DNA of 61,188 nucleotides from an uncultured Shinella sp. (GTDB taxonomy: Bacteria > Pseudomonadota > Alphaproteobacteria > Rhizobiales > Rhizobiaceae). The stretch is from the NCBI RefSeq assembly GCF_946479415.1, contig NZ_CAMLFY010000015.1:1-61188 (forward strand), given 5' to 3'. Position 1 is the first letter of the stretch; the number at the start of each line of letters is the position of its first letter. The translations under genes and the position numbers were made by a program. The notes beneath the pieces were generated by a model, which was not told where the DNA came from, ran no database searches, and saw only the letters and a program-made list of their open reading frames with translations. Shown piece by piece: positions 54,406 to 61,188 of this stretch.

Positions 54406-55380
54406 ATGGCTGATATCGTTGATACGCGCACGGATGCGGAGGAAGCGCTGGCGCGCGCCACCGAAACGCTCGGCCGCGGCGTGCCGGTCGCCATTCCCAC
54501 CGAGACGGTCTACGGCCTTGCCGCCGATGCCACCAATCCACTCGCCATCACCCGCATCTATGAGATGAAGGGCCGGCCGCGTTTCAATCCGCTGATCTGC
54601 CACATGGCCGATCTGGCCATGGCGGAAAAACACGCCGTCTTCGACCCGCTGTCGCGCAGGATCGCCGAAGCCTTCTGGCCGGGGCCGCTGACGCTGGTTC
54701 TGCCGATCCGGCCGGAGAGCGCCATCCATCCGCTGGCGCGCGCCGGGCTCGATACGGTCGGCATCCGCATTCCCAAGGGATTTGCCAGCCGGCTGCTTGC
54801 CGCCTTCGGCAAGCCGCTTGCTGCCCCCAGCGCCAACACATCAGGCCGCATCAGCCCGACCACTGCACGCCATGTCGCCGACGATTTTGGCGCCAAGCTC
54901 GAACTGGTGCTCGATGGCGGGCCAGCGGTCGTCGGGCTCGAATCGACGATCCTCAAGGTCGAGGGCGAGACGATCCGCCTGCTGAGGCCCGGCGGGCTGG
55001 ATGCCGCGGAAATCGAACGCGTCACCGGCAGACCTGTTCAGCGCAACGAGACGGCCGGCGCCACCATTGAGGCACCCGGCATGCTCGCCTCGCATTATGC
55101 GCCGGATGCGCCGGTGCGGCTCGATGCCAGCGAGGTGCGGCCGGGCGAAGTGCTGATCCGCTTTGGGGGCACGCCGCTTCCCGGCGAGGCGGAAGCGGCG
55201 CTGGTGCTCGACCTCAGCCCCTCCGGCGACCTTGCGGAAGCGGCCGCCAATCTCTTCGGTTATATGAAACAGGCCGATGCCACGGGTGCGGGTGCAATCG
55301 CCTTTTCGCCCATTCCCGCCACCGGCCTCGGTGAGGCGATCAACGACCGTTTGCAGCGGGCCGCCGCCCCGCGCGGATGA
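54406..55380 (+). CDS. tsaC: threonylcarbamoyl-AMP synthase (Sua5 type)
   Basis: Makes threonylcarbamoyl-AMP for the t6A37 modification of ANN-decoding tRNAs. 324 residues: YrdC/TsaC domain about 10-200 (TETVYGLAADATNP, KGRPRFNPLICH, PSANTSGRISPT) plus the C-terminal Sua5 domain, so the long form. The C-terminal part after MLASHYAP is complete. It ends 16 bases before the next start. Confidence 0.95.
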   Translation: MADIVDTRTDAEEALARATETLGRGVPVAIPTETVYGLAADATNPLAITRIYEMKGRPRFNPLICHMADLAMAEKHAVFDPLSRRIAEAFWPGPLTLVLPIRPESAIHPLARAGLDTVGIRIPKGFASRLLAAFGKPLAAPSANTSGRISPTTARHVADDFGAKLELVLDGGPAVVGLESTILKVEGETIRLLRPGGLDAAEIERVTGRPVQRNETAGATIEAPGMLASHYAPDAPVRLDASEVRPGEVLIRFGGTPLPGEAEAALVLDLSPSGDLAEAAANLFGYMKQADATGAGAIAFSPIPATGLGEAINDRLQRAAAPRG

Positions 55381-55396
55381 TATGGAGACGACGACC

Positions 55397-56827
55397 ATGG
55401 TTGCCGCAACGCTTTCCCCCGCGCTGATCGCCCGTTTCGCCGAAATCACCGGTTCGGCCTATGCGCTTGTCGATGACAGGGATATCGCACCCTATCTCGT
55501 CGAAAGCCGCGGGCTCTACCATGGCACCTCGCCGCTGGTGCTGCGCCCCGGCTCGGTGGAGGAGGTCTCGGCCATCCTGGCGCTTGCCACGGAAACCGGC
55601 ACGGCCATCGTGCCGCAGGGCGGCAATACCGGCCATGTCGGCGGCAGCGTGCCGCGCGAGGGCATGGCTGATGTCGTGCTGTCGCTCTCCCGCCTCAACC
55701 GCATCCGCGATGTCGATCCGGTCGGCAATGTCATCGTCGCCGACGGCGGCGCGGTGCTGGCGGAAATCCAGAAGGCGGTGGAGAACGTCGATCGGCTCTT
55801 CCCGCTGTCGCTCGGCTCGGAGGGCAGCTGCCAGATCGGCGGCAACCTTTCCACCAATGCCGGCGGCACCGCAGTGCTTGCCTATGGCAATATGCGTCAG
55901 CTCTGCCTCGGCCTCGAAGTCGTGCTGCCGACCGGCGAAGTGTGGAACGGCCTGCGCCGCCTCAAGAAGGACAATACCGGCTATGACCTGCGCGATCTTT
56001 TCATCGGCGCGGAGGGTTCGCTCGGCGTCATCACCGGTGCGGTGCTAAAGCTCTTTCCCCGTCCGCTCGGCCACGAGGTGGCCTTTGCCGGACTGAAATC
56101 CGTCGGGGATGCGCTCGCCCTCTTCGAACGAGCCTCCAGCCGCTGCGGCACGGCGCTCACCGGCTTCGAGTTGATGCCGCGCCTCGGCGTCGATTTTACC
56201 ACACGGCACATTCCCGGCGTGCGTGATCCGCTCGCCACCCGGCATGACTGGTATGTGCTGATCGATATCTCCACATCCGATGCCGCCGAGACGGCAAGCC
56301 GCATGATGGAGGCGCTGCTGGCCGAGGGTATCGAGGCGGGGCTCGTCGAGAATGCCGTGATCGCCGCCAGCGAGGAGCAGCGCAAGGCGCTCTGGCACAT
56401 GCGCGAAAGCATGTCGCCGGCCCAGAAGCCGGAGGGCGGCTCGATCAAGCACGACGTCTCCGTGCCGGTCTCCTCCATTCCGGCTTTCATGGCGGAAGCC
56501 GATGCGGCCGTGATGGCGGCGATGCCGGGCGCGCGCATCTGCTCCTTCGGCCATATGGGCGACGGCAACATCCACTACAACATCTCGCAGCCCCTCGGCG
56601 CCGACAAACAGGCTTTCCTCGACCGCTGGCGCGAGATGAACCATCTCGTGCACGGCATCGTCCTGAAATACAACGGCTCGATCTCCGCCGAGCACGGCAT
56701 CGGCCAACTCAAGCGTGATGAGCTTGCGGCGGTGCGCGCGCCCATCGAGATGGATCTGATGCGAAGGGTCAAGCAGGCCTTCGACCCCGCCGGCATCATG
56801 AACCCCGGCAAGGTCGTCGCAGTCTAG
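55397..56827 (+). CDS. FAD-binding oxidase, GlcD/D-2-hydroxyacid dehydrogenase type
   Basis: 476 residues from ATG 55397, behind GGAGAC; ATG 55382 is an alternative. PCMH-type FAD domain (VPQGGNTGHVGGSVPR, LSLGSEGSCQIGGNLSTNAGG) and a C-terminal FAD-oxidase domain with GHMGDGNIHYN and ISAEHGIGQLKRDE. It oxidises a 2-hydroxyacid such as D-lactate, glycolate or 2-hydroxyglutarate; the exact one cannot be told. Follows tsaC closely; likely cotranscribed. Confidence 0.93.
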   Translation: MVAATLSPALIARFAEITGSAYALVDDRDIAPYLVESRGLYHGTSPLVLRPGSVEEVSAILALATETGTAIVPQGGNTGHVGGSVPREGMADVVLSLSRLNRIRDVDPVGNVIVADGGAVLAEIQKAVENVDRLFPLSLGSEGSCQIGGNLSTNAGGTAVLAYGNMRQLCLGLEVVLPTGEVWNGLRRLKKDNTGYDLRDLFIGAEGSLGVITGAVLKLFPRPLGHEVAFAGLKSVGDALALFERASSRCGTALTGFELMPRLGVDFTTRHIPGVRDPLATRHDWYVLIDISTSDAAETASRMMEALLAEGIEAGLVENAVIAASEEQRKALWHMRESMSPAQKPEGGSIKHDVSVPVSSIPAFMAEADAAVMAAMPGARICSFGHMGDGNIHYNISQPLGADKQAFLDRWREMNHLVHGIVLKYNGSISAEHGIGQLKRDELAAVRAPIEMDLMRRVKQAFDPAGIMNPGKVVAV

Positions 56828-56829
56828 GT

Positions 56830-59151
56830 TCAACCGCCGGTGCGCAGCTGCGCGAGCGACATCATCGTTTCGGCGCTGATGCCGCTGGAGCCGGAGCTGG
56901 TCAGCACCGACAAGGCAGGATCGTCGGTCGCCTGATTGTCGAGATCGTAGAGCACCGAGAACTTGACGATCATCTTGGCGACCTTTTCCGGGTCCTGCAG
57001 GTCTTCAAGCTTCAGGTAGCGCTTGACCATGTCCGCCTGCGCGTCGATGTCGGCGCTGCCCACTTCGTCCGGCAGCTGGAAAAGCGTCTTGAACACTTCG
57101 AAGAGCGCATCGTCGGCCAGAACGTCGTAGGCGCTGGAGATCGTGCCGGCCTTGCGCTCGAAATAGAGCGCGAGGCGCACGCCGGCATTGTCGTTGCCCG
57201 CCTCTTCTTCCAGCTGCTGGCGCACATAATTGTCGATCGTCTCGTAAATGCCGCGCCGCGACTGGATCTCCGCATCATCCGGCTGCTGGACCTTGCCCTC
57301 GGCATTGAAATTGAACGAGGCGACGATCTTGCGGTAGGCGCGATCGGCCTGCTGGTTGGCGAAGCTCTTGGGATCGTCGAGGTCGGAGGCGAAAATCTTC
57401 TTCAGGAACGCGGTGTCGACGCTTTCGGGATCGATATCGTTGGCTTCGAGAACGAAGTTGACGAGGCGCTTGTCGGCCAGCAGCTCGTCGACGGATTCGA
57501 TCTTCTGCATCTGGACGGAGTAATATTTCGCCTCGTCCTGCGCCGCCGTCTTGTCGTCGTCCGTTCCGAAACGGGATTTTTCCGTCACATAGGCGCGTGA
57601 GGTGACGATGATCTCGGCTTCGGACTGCGCCAGCTTCGGCGCGGTGATATTGCCCTTCGCATCGAAATTGAACGCCTTGGCAAGCTCGACATAGCGCTCG
57701 TCCTTGAGCTGGTACACATAGCTCTTGGGATCGTTGATATCGCTTTTCAGCACATTCTTGATCGTCAGCGCGGAAACCTTGGTCGGATCGAGGCCGAAAG
57801 CCTTCAACGCGAAGTCGTAGACCGTCGCCTCGTTGACGAAGTCCGCCACCGTCTTGACCGCGCTGATCTGGCTCTTGAAGCGCTTGATGGCGGTCGCGTC
57901 AGCCTCGTCGTCCTTGTCGTTATAGGTGTTCATATAGGCGCTGCCCGTGGTCGCCGTCTGCGCGGCCGTCTGGGCGGTGTCGCCGGCCGCGAGCGTGCCG
58001 TCTTCCTGGAAGTTGAAGGCGTTGCGCAGCGCGAAATACGCCGCCTTGTCCTCACCTCCGTACAAATTGATGTAACTCAATGTGTCGGTCGGGTCGGCGC
58101 TGCTCGTCAGGATGTTCTTGATGGTAGAGCTGACGACTGTCACCTTGTCCAGCCCAAAAGCCGCCTTGACGTAGGTCAGCAGGCGCGAATCCTCGACCAG
58201 TTCGCTCGCCGTAGAGATGGCGCCGATCTTTTCTTCGAAATAGGCCCGGTTGAGCAGCGCCGCCGCAGAGGTCACCCGTGGATTGGAAAGCGTGTAAAGC
58301 TCGTTCGTCGCCGCTTTTTGGCTGGCGTTCTGGACGGTGCCGGCGGTTGCCGTGCCGTCCGTATTGAAATTATAGGCTTCCGCCAGCGTGCGGTATTTCT
58401 CCACACCCTTGATGACCGTGCTCTGCTTGGTGATCTCGGCCTTGAGCTCAGCGATACGCGCGGCGTTGGTGGTGTTGTTGGTCAGGGTCGAGAGTTCGTC
58501 CTGCGCCGTCTGGATCGCCGCCACCGCCGCCGTCTTCTTCGTCTCGAACTGGGTATTGAAGAAGCTTGCGGGATCGTTGAGATCGCTCGTCAGCACGCCG
58601 CGGACCGTCGCCCGCGAATAGGTGTCCGGGTCGATGCCGTAGGACGTGAACATGTAGTTGCGCATGCGATCGTTGTTGAGGAACTGATCGACACCAGTCG
58701 TGCTGTCGATGATGATATTGTAGTAGCGTGTCTCTTCCTTGATGGCGTCGCCGGCATTGTTGGCGGTCGCGGTATAAAGGCCGATCGTCTCGTCGAGCTG
58801 CACTTCGGTCTGCGCGGAGGCGGTCGAGTCGGCGAAGCTGAAGGCGGCGGCGAAGTTGCGGTAGCGCTCGTCCGTCAGGCTGTTTGCAAAACTCGCGCTG
58901 TCCGTCAGGTCGCTGTCCAGCACCTTCTTCATGAAGGCCTTGGCGTAGGTCATCTCTTCGAGACCGAAGGCTTTCACCGCGTAGGAATAGAGCCGGTAGT
59001 CGTCGAGGAACTCGTCGACCGATGTCACCTTGCCGATGTTTTCCTTGTAATAGTCCGCATCGCGGGCGTTGACCGTTTCCGCCGCCGTCCGGTTCAGCGA
59101 CTTCAACATGTCGTTCGCGATGAGGTTGTAGCTCGTATAGGTCGACAGCAT
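56830..59151 (-). CDS. six-repeat DUF1217 protein
   Basis: 773 residues from ATG 59151, with AAGGAAGAG upstream. The sequence is six tandem DUF1217-like units, each about 70-85 residues, beginning near 34, 143, 305, 425, 545 and 675, with the shared line (Y)Y..I..I.S.DEFL.D.RL..Y.LKAFGLD....S...IK.VL.SDL.DP.SF. The second unit carries a coiled-coil insertion (about 203-250). No signal peptide. DUF1217 genes are often found in rhizobial flagellar loci, which suggests a secreted or structural role; none of those genes is here. Confidence 0.87.
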   Translation of the reverse strand: MLSTYTSYNLIANDMLKSLNRTAAETVNARDADYYKENIGKVTSVDEFLDDYRLYSYAVKAFGLEEMTYAKAFMKKVLDSDLTDSASFANSLTDERYRNFAAAFSFADSTASAQTEVQLDETIGLYTATANNAGDAIKEETRYYNIIIDSTTGVDQFLNNDRMRNYMFTSYGIDPDTYSRATVRGVLTSDLNDPASFFNTQFETKKTAAVAAIQTAQDELSTLTNNTTNAARIAELKAEITKQSTVIKGVEKYRTLAEAYNFNTDGTATAGTVQNASQKAATNELYTLSNPRVTSAAALLNRAYFEEKIGAISTASELVEDSRLLTYVKAAFGLDKVTVVSSTIKNILTSSADPTDTLSYINLYGGEDKAAYFALRNAFNFQEDGTLAAGDTAQTAAQTATTGSAYMNTYNDKDDEADATAIKRFKSQISAVKTVADFVNEATVYDFALKAFGLDPTKVSALTIKNVLKSDINDPKSYVYQLKDERYVELAKAFNFDAKGNITAPKLAQSEAEIIVTSRAYVTEKSRFGTDDDKTAAQDEAKYYSVQMQKIESVDELLADKRLVNFVLEANDIDPESVDTAFLKKIFASDLDDPKSFANQQADRAYRKIVASFNFNAEGKVQQPDDAEIQSRRGIYETIDNYVRQQLEEEAGNDNAGVRLALYFERKAGTISSAYDVLADDALFEVFKTLFQLPDEVGSADIDAQADMVKRYLKLEDLQDPEKVAKMIVKFSVLYDLDNQATDDPALSVLTSSGSSGISAETMMSLAQLRTGG

Positions 59152-59436
59152 CGAGGCACTCTTCCTTCGGATCATACGCAGGCCGATTATACCCCATTCT
59201 CGCGCGCGTGGCTTGTCCGGGCCTTTCTCCGCGACGGTTCAAATGCCCGGCGGGACGTTCACCTCTCCTAAACCGTAGCCCGTGCGGTTTTGATAACCAT
59301 CAGAAAGCGCAAAGTTTTCTTAACCGCGATTTTTAAGCGGCGTGGAAGGGACCCCGCCTATTCTCGCCCTCAGAGGACGAAAAGTCCCAATGAGAAGACC
59401 GGACACCGGCTCTCAAGGAAAACAAGGGCGAAAGAC
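59152..59436. other. 285-bp divergent intergenic region
   Basis: Between the DUF1217 and DUF6101-like genes. It contains a short inverted repeat cttaa/ttaag around 59319-59336 and otherwise no gene or RNA that I can support. Both genes' promoters must be here. Confidence 0.4.
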
Positions 59437-60000
59437 ATGCTGAATACCGTTTCCAAGCCGGCCTGGGCCGGCACCACGCTGCGGCTCGATCCCAAGCGCT
59501 TCCCGCAGGCGATGACCTTCGAGCTGCGCGGCGAGGGAACCGATGCCACCATCACGCTGGACGAACGCGGCGCCGTGCTGCGTAAGGTCCTGCCGTCGAG
59601 CGGCCTGCCGCTCTCCATCGCGCTGCCGGCCCGCGCCTTCAAGGGTGTCGCCGCCCGCGCCATCGACCATGGCAATGGCGACGTCACCGTGACGCTGGAA
59701 CTGCATCATGACGATCCGGATCTCTGCATCCCGCTTCTCGTGGCGCATGACCTCTGCGACATCGCCGCCGACTGGCGCAGCTGGGCGGAAGCCTACCGCA
59801 TTCCCATGCTGATGGTGGAAGCCGACGGCGTCGCCCGCCCGCTCGACGACCACCTGAGCGGCACGAACCGGCCGGCCAAGCCGCGCCGCCGCCACTCCTA
59901 TTTCGCAGATCGCCGCCCCCGCTTCCTCGTCCGCCGCACGACGGGCAAGCTCGGCGTGCAGATGAAGATCGACGGCCGGGAGATCATCGCCCGCCGTTGA
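59437..60000 (+). CDS. conserved hypothetical protein (DUF6101-like)
   Basis: 187 residues from ATG 59437, behind CAAGGGCG. Resembles the DUF6101 family of Rhizobiales as I recall: LRLDPKRFPQAMTFELRG, ERGAVLRKVLPSSGLPLSIALPARAFKGVAARA and DDPDLCIPLLVAHDLCDIAADWRSWAEAY. The C-terminal 50 residues are strongly basic (PRRRHSYFADRRPRFLVRR). Function unknown. Confidence 0.8.
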   Translation: MLNTVSKPAWAGTTLRLDPKRFPQAMTFELRGEGTDATITLDERGAVLRKVLPSSGLPLSIALPARAFKGVAARAIDHGNGDVTVTLELHHDDPDLCIPLLVAHDLCDIAADWRSWAEAYRIPMLMVEADGVARPLDDHLSGTNRPAKPRRRHSYFADRRPRFLVRRTTGKLGVQMKIDGREIIARR

Positions 60001-60117
60001 GCATGCCGATAACATGAGCCCTTGAGGCGTCTGCGCTTTCCTCCAGTCGCGACGACGCCCTTCCCTCCTTCGGCAATTCCACGCGCGACCGCCTCGCGTC
60101 CCCAGGAATTGCCCCAA

Positions 60118-60147
60118 AGCCGGCCGTCCCCTGCGGCCGGCTTTTTT
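60118..60147 (+). terminator. intrinsic terminator
   Basis: Nine-bp arms agccggccg (60118-60126) and cggccggct (60134-60142) followed by TTTTTT; the best terminator in the window. Ends the DUF6101-like transcript. Confidence 0.9.
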
Positions 60148-60249
60148 CGTGCCCTGTTCCCTCCGGAACACTTTTCTCGCCCGGCGCATGGGAAAGAGCG
60201 TTCAACACGAGCGGCCGAAGCCGCAGCGAACGCAAGGGACACGATCACG

Positions 60250-60420
60250 ATGGCAAAGCTCTTCACCACCCTCCTCGTCCAGATCCGCAAGGCCGATGCG
60301 GCCCTCATCGAGCGTGGCCGCCCGCCGCGCCGCGGCTTCGAGCTGGCCATGCATCCCGCAACCCTGCGGCGCCTCGAAGAGCGTAGCGCGACCGGCGCGC
60401 GGGCGCCGCGCTTCCGGTGA
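60250..60420 (+). CDS. small basic protein, 56 residues
   Basis: From ATG 60250, MAKLFTTLLVQIRKADAALIERGRPPRRGFE and MHPATLRRLEERSATG. Coding-like third-position GC and the position between the terminator at 60118 and cfa suggest it is real. The start is weakly supported because the ribosome-binding site is only AGGGACACG. No family recognised. Confidence 0.55.
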   Translation: MAKLFTTLLVQIRKADAALIERGRPPRRGFELAMHPATLRRLEERSATGARAPRFR

Positions 60421-60531
60421 ATCAGGGCTTCGAACGCCCTGAATTGCCCGACATTTCGCCCGCAGCGGTTGACAACAGGCCGTGAAACAGCACATTGCAC
60501 TCCGGTTTTAAAACGTCGGGAAAGTCTCTCT

Positions 60532-61188
60532 ATGTCGCGTGAACTTGGTACGGAACGGGAACTGCAAGCAACCAAGGCCGTCATCGGAGAATTGGCGAAG
60601 CATCTCAATGTCAATATCTGCCTGGAGCTTTGGGACGGCACGATTATCCCGCTCGGCACCGGCGCCAAGGAAGACATCCGTTTCGTCATCGCGTCCGCAA
60701 ACGTATTGCGCCGCCTCCTGCGCGCGCCGTCGCTGATCAGCGTTGCCGAACTCTATGCGACGGGCGATCTCGACATCGTCGGCGCCAACCCGGTCGATGC
60801 GATGCGCCGGGTCGACCACCTGCAATTCCTCAAGCTGCCGCAGAAGATCAACAAGGCGCGCATGCTGAAGATGGCGCTGCCCATCCTTCTGAAGAGCTAT
60901 TCCGTTTCCTCCTTCGTCAAGCGCTTTACCAAGACGGCGGGTGCCACGCCCGAAAGCGGCCGCAACGACAAGGAGATGATCGGCTTCCACTACGATCTCT
61001 CCAACGAATTCTACGAGCTCTTCCTCGACAAGGAGATGGTCTATTCCTCGGCCTACTTCCCCACACCGGAGAGTTCGCTCGACGAAGCGCAGTTGAACAA
61101 GCTCGACCTCATCTGCCGCAAGCTGCGGCTCGCCCCCGGCGACAAGCTGTTCGACCCCGGCTGCGGCTGGGGTGGTCTCCTGTGTTAC
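60532..61188 (+). CDS. cfa: cyclopropane-fatty-acyl-phospholipid synthase (5' part)
   Basis: Methylates unsaturated acyl chains of membrane phospholipids with SAM, forming cyclopropane fatty acids. 219 codons are visible; the frame is open at the window end. The ATG at 60532 follows GGGAAAG. The N-terminal domain (LELWDGTIIPLG, SLISVAELYATGDLDIVG), the junction HYDLSNEFYELFLDKEMVYSSAYF and the SAM-binding DPGCGWGGLL are typical. Confidence 0.94.
   Translation, partial: MSRELGTERELQATKAVIGELAKHLNVNICLELWDGTIIPLGTGAKEDIRFVIASANVLRRLLRAPSLISVAELYATGDLDIVGANPVDAMRRVDHLQFLKLPQKINKARMLKMALPILLKSYSVSSFVKRFTKTAGATPESGRNDKEMIGFHYDLSNEFYELFLDKEMVYSSAYFPTPESSLDEAQLNKLDLICRKLRLAPGDKLFDPGCGWGGLLCY

Overview
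The window reads as chromosomal DNA of a Rhizobiaceae member (order Rhizobiales/Hyphomicrobiales). The evidence is high GC with GC-rich third codon positions, an aa3 cytochrome oxidase cluster with the small CoxF-type protein, BA14K, IalB, DUF1344 and DUF1217 family proteins typical of the order, a BioR-type biotin box, and RIME-like mosaic palindromes. Genus cannot be fixed from sequence alone; Shinella, Ensifer or Rhizobium relatives are all plausible. No rRNA, tRNA, CRISPR array, transposase, integrase or phage gene was seen.

Layout. 1-4741 (minus): aa3-type cytochrome c oxidase operon coxB-ctaD-ctaB-coxF-ctaG-coxC, with coxC cut by the window edge. 5123-6617: TetR regulator with its own operator/promoter, followed by two translationally coupled small genes. 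6764-9396: IalB-family protein, a mazEF toxin-antitoxin pair on the opposite strand, and tldD. 9393-15728: LysR regulator, polysaccharide deacetylase, pdxH, a lipoprotein, a DnaJ-type co-chaperone, fabI and a histidine phosphatase. 15745-23209: DUF1344 protein, a large CHASE-PAS-PAS-PAS-GGDEF-EAL protein, aroC, ribB with a degenerate GTP-cyclohydrolase domain, and a membrane protein. 23265-31731: an atypical low-GC gene, a YcaQ-like glycosylase, then bioM-bioN-bioY behind a BioR-like box and continuing into an acyl-CoA ligase, a thiolase and a GFA protein; then a thioesterase and an oxidoreductase gene carrying an in-frame RIME-like palindrome. 31802-42711: deacetylase-xseB ... dxs ... tlyA-rRNA methyltransferase, a rhizobial housekeeping string that appears interrupted by accessory genes (MNT/HEPN pair, pirin, ArsR-SRPBCC, two DUF1801 genes). 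42771-48296 (minus): chemoreceptor, enoyl-CoA hydratase, acyl-CoA dehydrogenase behind a LiuR-like palindrome, BA14K protein. 48470-61188: GH25 lysozyme-like protein, a GbcAB-like Rieske monooxygenase pair, a degenerate GGDEF protein, tsaC, an FAD oxidase, a six-repeat DUF1217 protein, small conserved proteins and the start of cfa.

Most notable signals: (1) a clear cobalamin riboswitch at 52073-52250 on the minus strand directly ahead of the GbcAB-like Rieske oxygenase/reductase operon, predicting B12 control of a betaine-type N-demethylase; (2) a 163-bp, almost perfectly palindromic RIME-like element embedded in frame in an oxidoreductase gene, adding about 54 residues; (3) a biotin-uptake operon extended with an acyl-CoA ligase and a thiolase in which the second catalytic cysteine is glycine, possibly a pimelate/biotin-precursor module. 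Family names given as DUF numbers are from memory and were not searched.
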